Below the pieces are notes generated by a model that saw only the letters and a list, made by a program, of their open reading frames with translations, searched no databases and had not been told where the DNA came from. Shown here in pieces: positions 61,301 to 64,000 of a DNA stretch of 64,000 bases. Source of the stretch: Flaccisagitta enflata (taxonomy: Eukaryota; Chaetognatha; Sagittoidea; Aphragmophora); the NCBI GenBank assembly GCA_965153355.1, contig OZ231128.1:41478001-41542000 (forward strand). Direction: 5' to 3'. Position 1 is the stretch's first letter, and every line of letters begins with the position of its first letter. A program made the translations under genes and the position numbers.

Positions 61301-61985
61301 CATTTCACCATCGTCGACGTCAACGACAACGCGCCCAATCCAATCAAACCATACGCGCTCGTCATTCCCCACGAAAACAACACAGACTCGGCCGAATCTC
61401 ATTTACATCCGGAGACGATTCGATTCGCCGACGCGGATCGCGGACAATCCATCAGCAGAGTCGACGCCCAATTCCACATTCAACTCGATGATGGCGGAGT
61501 TGTTGAAGGAAGAGGAGGAGGAGGAGGAGGAGGAGGAGAGGACGATGGAAACGAGATATCAAAATCGTCTTCAACGTCCGAAAACAGTCTCACTTCCGAT
61601 AATGTGACCGTGGAGACGGAGCCGGATAGAAAAAGCGTCCGATTACGATTCAAGACTCCTTTGGACGTCGGCGAGTGGACGATCCCGTTGAAGGCCTGCG
61701 ACGGAGCCGTATCAAACGACGCCTCAGCAGCATCTTCATCGTCATCATCCCCACAATGCCGCGTCCACCACATCGCCGTGTCCGTGTTGGGACCTCCCGA
61801 TTCCGGCGCCGTCGTCGGCGTCATCGGTCCTGTCCACATCATCGTCATCGTCGTCGCCGTTTTAGTGCTGATGCTGCTCATCCTCACCGCGATTTGCTTC
61901 ACCCAAATCAGAGACAGGAAGAGGAGGAACAGATTGCCCGATCAAGAGGAAGTCTCGGAAATTACCAGGTAATTTGGAATCGAGG

Positions 61986-62071
<86 letters not shown>

Positions 62072-62145
62072 ATTTTTTTTGTTGTTGTTGTTATTTTTGT
62101 TGTTGTTGCTGTAGTTTTTGTTTTTCTGTTGTAGTTATTGTTGTT

Positions 62146-62195
<50 letters not shown>

Positions 62196-63181
62196 TGTTG
62201 TTGTTGTAGTCAAGATTGTCAGAAAAGGTTTTCCTCAGTTTTGGTAACTATCTTAGCTTATTGCCAATTTTCCTTAATCCCCATGACTATGTCATCCTCT
62301 TCCTTCCTTCCCTCTTTTGCTCTCATCCGAAAAAAAAATAGTTACAGCGGTTTTTACTTCCGTCCGTATTACGACGATTGTCTTCGACAACACATGACCT
62401 CTGTGGCTACGCAGACCTCTTAACTTTTTAACATCGGTTAATCTCAAATTAATTGGAGATAACGACAATAAACGAGAATTTACTTGGATTTATGTGTCTG
62501 TAGCTTGGGTTTGCCGGTTAGTCACCTATCTGTTTTACAAGTTATATTACATATACAACTGCAAACATCTTGTGTGGGGGTGTTTTCGGCGACTTAAAAA
62601 TTCGTTCTTATGGCTTGGTTAATGAGTGTGGGTTAATCTAATAAACTTTTTATGATAGCTCACATAAAAAAAAAAAAAAAAAGAGGCGCGACTCTCATTT
62701 TATGCAAATATGACAATTTCTTACTTTTTTTTCTAGTAAAAGAACTGCAAAACTTCGCAGTTCACACACCCAATAAAGTAAGATGTACTAAAGTTTATAA
62801 AAGAGGGTTTGTTTGTTTGTTTGTTTTTAAAGATGATTTTTATTACATCTCATCAGGTACTTTGATGAAGAGGGTCCCGGCGACGAGGATACGAATGCTT
62901 TTGATATCCAAATTCTGCGAAAACCAACTACCCCACCAGAACCAACACCCACCATACTTGACATCCCTCTGGAAGGATACATCACCGACAGGTGGGTGGA
63001 CAAGGCTAAAAAAAAAAAGAAAGGGAAAAAAACTGAAGGACAGAAAGAAAGTAAAACTGAAAGAAAAAAAGAAAGAAAGAAAGATAGAAAGAATGAATGA
63101 AAGAAAGAAAGGAGAGAAAAAAAAAGCAGAATAGAAAAAAGCAGAAAGAAAGAAAAATGAAAGAAAGAGAGAAAGAAAGAG

Positions 63182-63244
<63 letters not shown>

Positions 63245-63293
63245 AAAAAAGAAAGAAAGAAATAAAGAAAAATGAAAGAAAAAAAATGAGACA

Positions 63294-63369
<76 letters not shown>

Positions 63370-63385
63370 AATAAGAAAGAAAGAC

Positions 63386-63452
<67 letters not shown>

Positions 63453-63888
63453 AATAGGAATTGAAAACAGGATGAATAAGAGGAAAAAAAAACAAAAGAG
63501 AGGACAAAAGATTGGAAAATTAGAAAAAAAAATTACCATCATTTCATCAGTGTCATCTAAATAGAGGGATCGATATTGACTATCATCACCGTTTTCTATG
63601 ACAATCAGATTACGGTCTACGGAAGAGGATTTGGCATCTGGTCTTCCGGATACGAGTTTCCCGTTTTTGTTCGAAGGCAGCGGCACTTCGATGGCCGGAA
63701 GTCTTTCCACGCTCAACTCGGAATCCGACTCAAACTTCGACTTTGACCAACTTCAAAATTGGGGCCCTTGGTTTTCCAAATTGGCGGCCTTGTACGGAGG
63801 AGGCGAAGATGCCGACGAAGAGGATGTCGGCGGAGGAGGAGGACGACGAAATGCGCACGAAAATAACGCCGATGTTAGTCAACAGTGA
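57136..63888 (+). CDS. Classical cadherin, vertebrate-like domain plan, 7 exons
   Basis: Calcium-dependent cell-cell adhesion receptor of the plasma membrane that links to actin through p120, beta- and alpha-catenin. Exons: 57136-57886, 58132-58220, 58434-58536, 59491-59726, 60935-61968, 62857-62991 and 63609-63888. The joined length is 2628 bp, giving 875 residues. There is a hydrophobic signal-like segment at about 99-115 and a furin-type site RVRR at 179-182. Cadherin repeats end with DANDNAP (about 300), DVNDNKP (about 410) and DVNDNAP (about 521), followed by a membrane-proximal repeat with a poly-Gly insert. A transmembrane segment lies at about 694-716. The juxtamembrane YFDEEGPGDED (739 on) resembles the p120-binding site. 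The C-terminus NSESDSNFDFDQL and WGPWFSKLAALYGGGED (about 819-850) is the beta-catenin-binding domain. No EGF or laminin-G modules. The ATG at 57136 is the only in-frame Met before the hydrophobic segment. Confidence 0.92.
57993..58079 (+). repeat. (CA)n microsatellite in cadherin intron 1
   Basis: About 43 CA dinucleotides, filling a third of the 245-bp intron. Confidence 0.95.
58132..58220 (+). CDS. Cadherin exon 2
   Basis: Acceptor TTAACTTACAG, donor CAAG/GTGAGA. Encodes AYLTINRPIDREEGWKHFEI, the typical strand with PIDREE of a cadherin repeat. Phase 1 to 0. Confidence 0.9.
58246..58356 (+). repeat. (TTG)n microsatellite in cadherin intron 2
   Basis: About 33 TTG triplets with one interruption, then GAT triplets. 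It occupies about half of the 213-bp intron. Confidence 0.95.
58434..58536 (+). CDS. Cadherin exon 3
   Basis: Acceptor TTTCTTTCCAG, donor CAAG/GTAGGT. Encodes the end of repeat 1 with the calcium-binding linker EDANDNAPTFEP. Phase 0 to 1. Confidence 0.9.
58537..59490 (+). other. Cadherin intron 3
   Basis: 954 bp. Contains a poly(T) tract at about 59108-59138 and no recognised mobile element. Confidence 0.7.
59491..59726 (+). CDS. Cadherin exon 4
   Basis: Acceptor CTTCACCACAG, donor CAAG/GTGAGG. Encodes repeat 2 with EENSEPGFVLKLQASDADEG and GNVNSLKTLDRE. Phase 1 to 0. Confidence 0.92.
59970..60290 (+). other. GC-richer block in cadherin intron 4
   Basis: A block of about 300 bp with words such as GGCCGGCCCTTTGG and AGCCCCGCAGCGGGCGGGC, in contrast to its AT-rich flanks. 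Possibly an unclassified repeat. Confidence 0.35.
60586..60797 (+). mobile_element. Family-1 element, subtype B, in cadherin intron 4
   Basis: Head AGTCGCGGACAAGCGACT, CTATAAGAGGCTTTGTCC and a GTCC array of about 16 units. Body GTGGGAAAACGCGCATTTCC. Tail arm GTCCGCGACT, then GGTATTGGCCGTGTATCC, GGCC and TTGTTC. Same orientation as the host gene. The tetranucleotide tract is the longest of any simple copy. Confidence 0.9.
60935..61968 (+). CDS. Cadherin exon 5 (1034 bp)
   Basis: Acceptor CCGTATGCCAG, donor CCAG/GTAATT. A single exon encodes the end of repeat 2, all of repeat 3, the membrane-proximal repeat with a Gly run (about 61509-61540), the transmembrane segment and the stop-transfer KRRNR. 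Phase 0 to 2. Confidence 0.93.
61984..62215 (+). repeat. (TTG)n and (GTC)n microsatellites in cadherin intron 5
   Basis: About 85 bp of TTG starting 16 bp after the donor, imperfect TTG/TTT sequence, then about 50 bp of GTC (62149-62202). Confidence 0.95.
62857..62991 (+). CDS. Cadherin exon 6
   Basis: Acceptor ATCTCATCAG, donor ACAG/GTGGGT. Encodes the juxtamembrane cytoplasmic region YFDEEGPGDEDTNAFDIQIL and PLEGYITDR. Phase 2 to 2. Confidence 0.9.
63060..63450 (+). repeat. (GAAA)n microsatellite in cadherin intron 6
   Basis: About 390 bp of AAAG/GAAA with interruptions, filling most of the 617-bp intron. Confidence 0.95.
63609..63888 (+). CDS. Cadherin exon 7 (last coding exon)
   Basis: Acceptor TATGACAATCAG. 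Encodes LRSTEEDLASGLPDT, the beta-catenin-binding domain ending KLAALYGGGED, a Gly run and HENNADVSQQ, then TGA at 63886-63888. No AATAAA is seen before the window ends. Confidence 0.93.
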
Positions 63889-64000
63889 ATGACATGATAT
63901 ATGGATTAGAATATGATACGGATGTGATATGTGAAACTAGATCTAGAGACTCGAGAGATCATGTGTATGGCTCTACATTTCTTGTCATCAATCTTGAGCC

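Noticed and set aside
61281-62247. Other-frame open reading frames inside cadherin exon 5
   Set aside because: They overlap the well-supported cadherin frame and arise from its codon composition and the TTG/GTC repeats in intron 5.

Overview
This window is nuclear DNA from an animal. Its genes are split by GT/AG introns, and it is packed with long microsatellites, minisatellites and dispersed mobile-element debris. The one gene I recognise with confidence is a classical cadherin on the + strand (57136-63888). Its seven predicted exons join in frame to exactly 876 codons. The cadherin has no EGF or laminin-G modules and keeps a vertebrate-like catenin-binding tail. From general knowledge of the family this hints at a chordate, perhaps a tunicate, but I hold that loosely.

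Layout. 0-15 kb is mostly mobile elements and tandem repeats: foldback elements, hairpin-ended elements, several CT, GT, TTTC and CAA arrays, a hAT-type MITE and a second MITE. 16.6-18.5 kb holds a long open exon that ends in a hydrophobic stretch and a GTAAGT donor. From 25.3 to 35.1 kb a set of mostly phase-1 exons forms a gene model whose last exon is a damaged OTU-like domain. Elements and microsatellites fill its introns. 36-43 kb is MITEs, palindromes and repeat arrays. 43.5-45.0 kb on the - strand carries a frameshifted gene of an uncharacterised family whose N-terminal region is a coding minisatellite. 45-57 kb is dominated by very long simple repeats. 57.1-63.9 kb is the cadherin gene, most of whose introns also carry microsatellites.

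The most unusual signal is a dispersed repeat family, called family 1 here, with about 30 intact, partial or fossil copies on both strands. Each full copy starts with a small hairpin, runs into a GTCC/GTCG tetranucleotide tract, and ends with an inverted copy of the head arm, a second hairpin and a TTGTTT tail. The head arm differs between subfamilies, and in most full copies the distant tail arm changes with it. The terminal hairpin stem also changes while staying paired. Copies sit head-to-tail next to one another, and several have swapped in unrelated tandem arrays as their interior. The architecture resembles non-autonomous Helentron elements (HINE, DINE-1 or mini-me type), but the covariation among head, head hairpin and tail is worth separate study. 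A second family, called family 2 here, has long inverted arms and an analogous terminal hairpin.

No autonomous transposase or RepHel gene was seen. Exon boundaries were placed by eye from splice sites, phase and protein features, not by any search.
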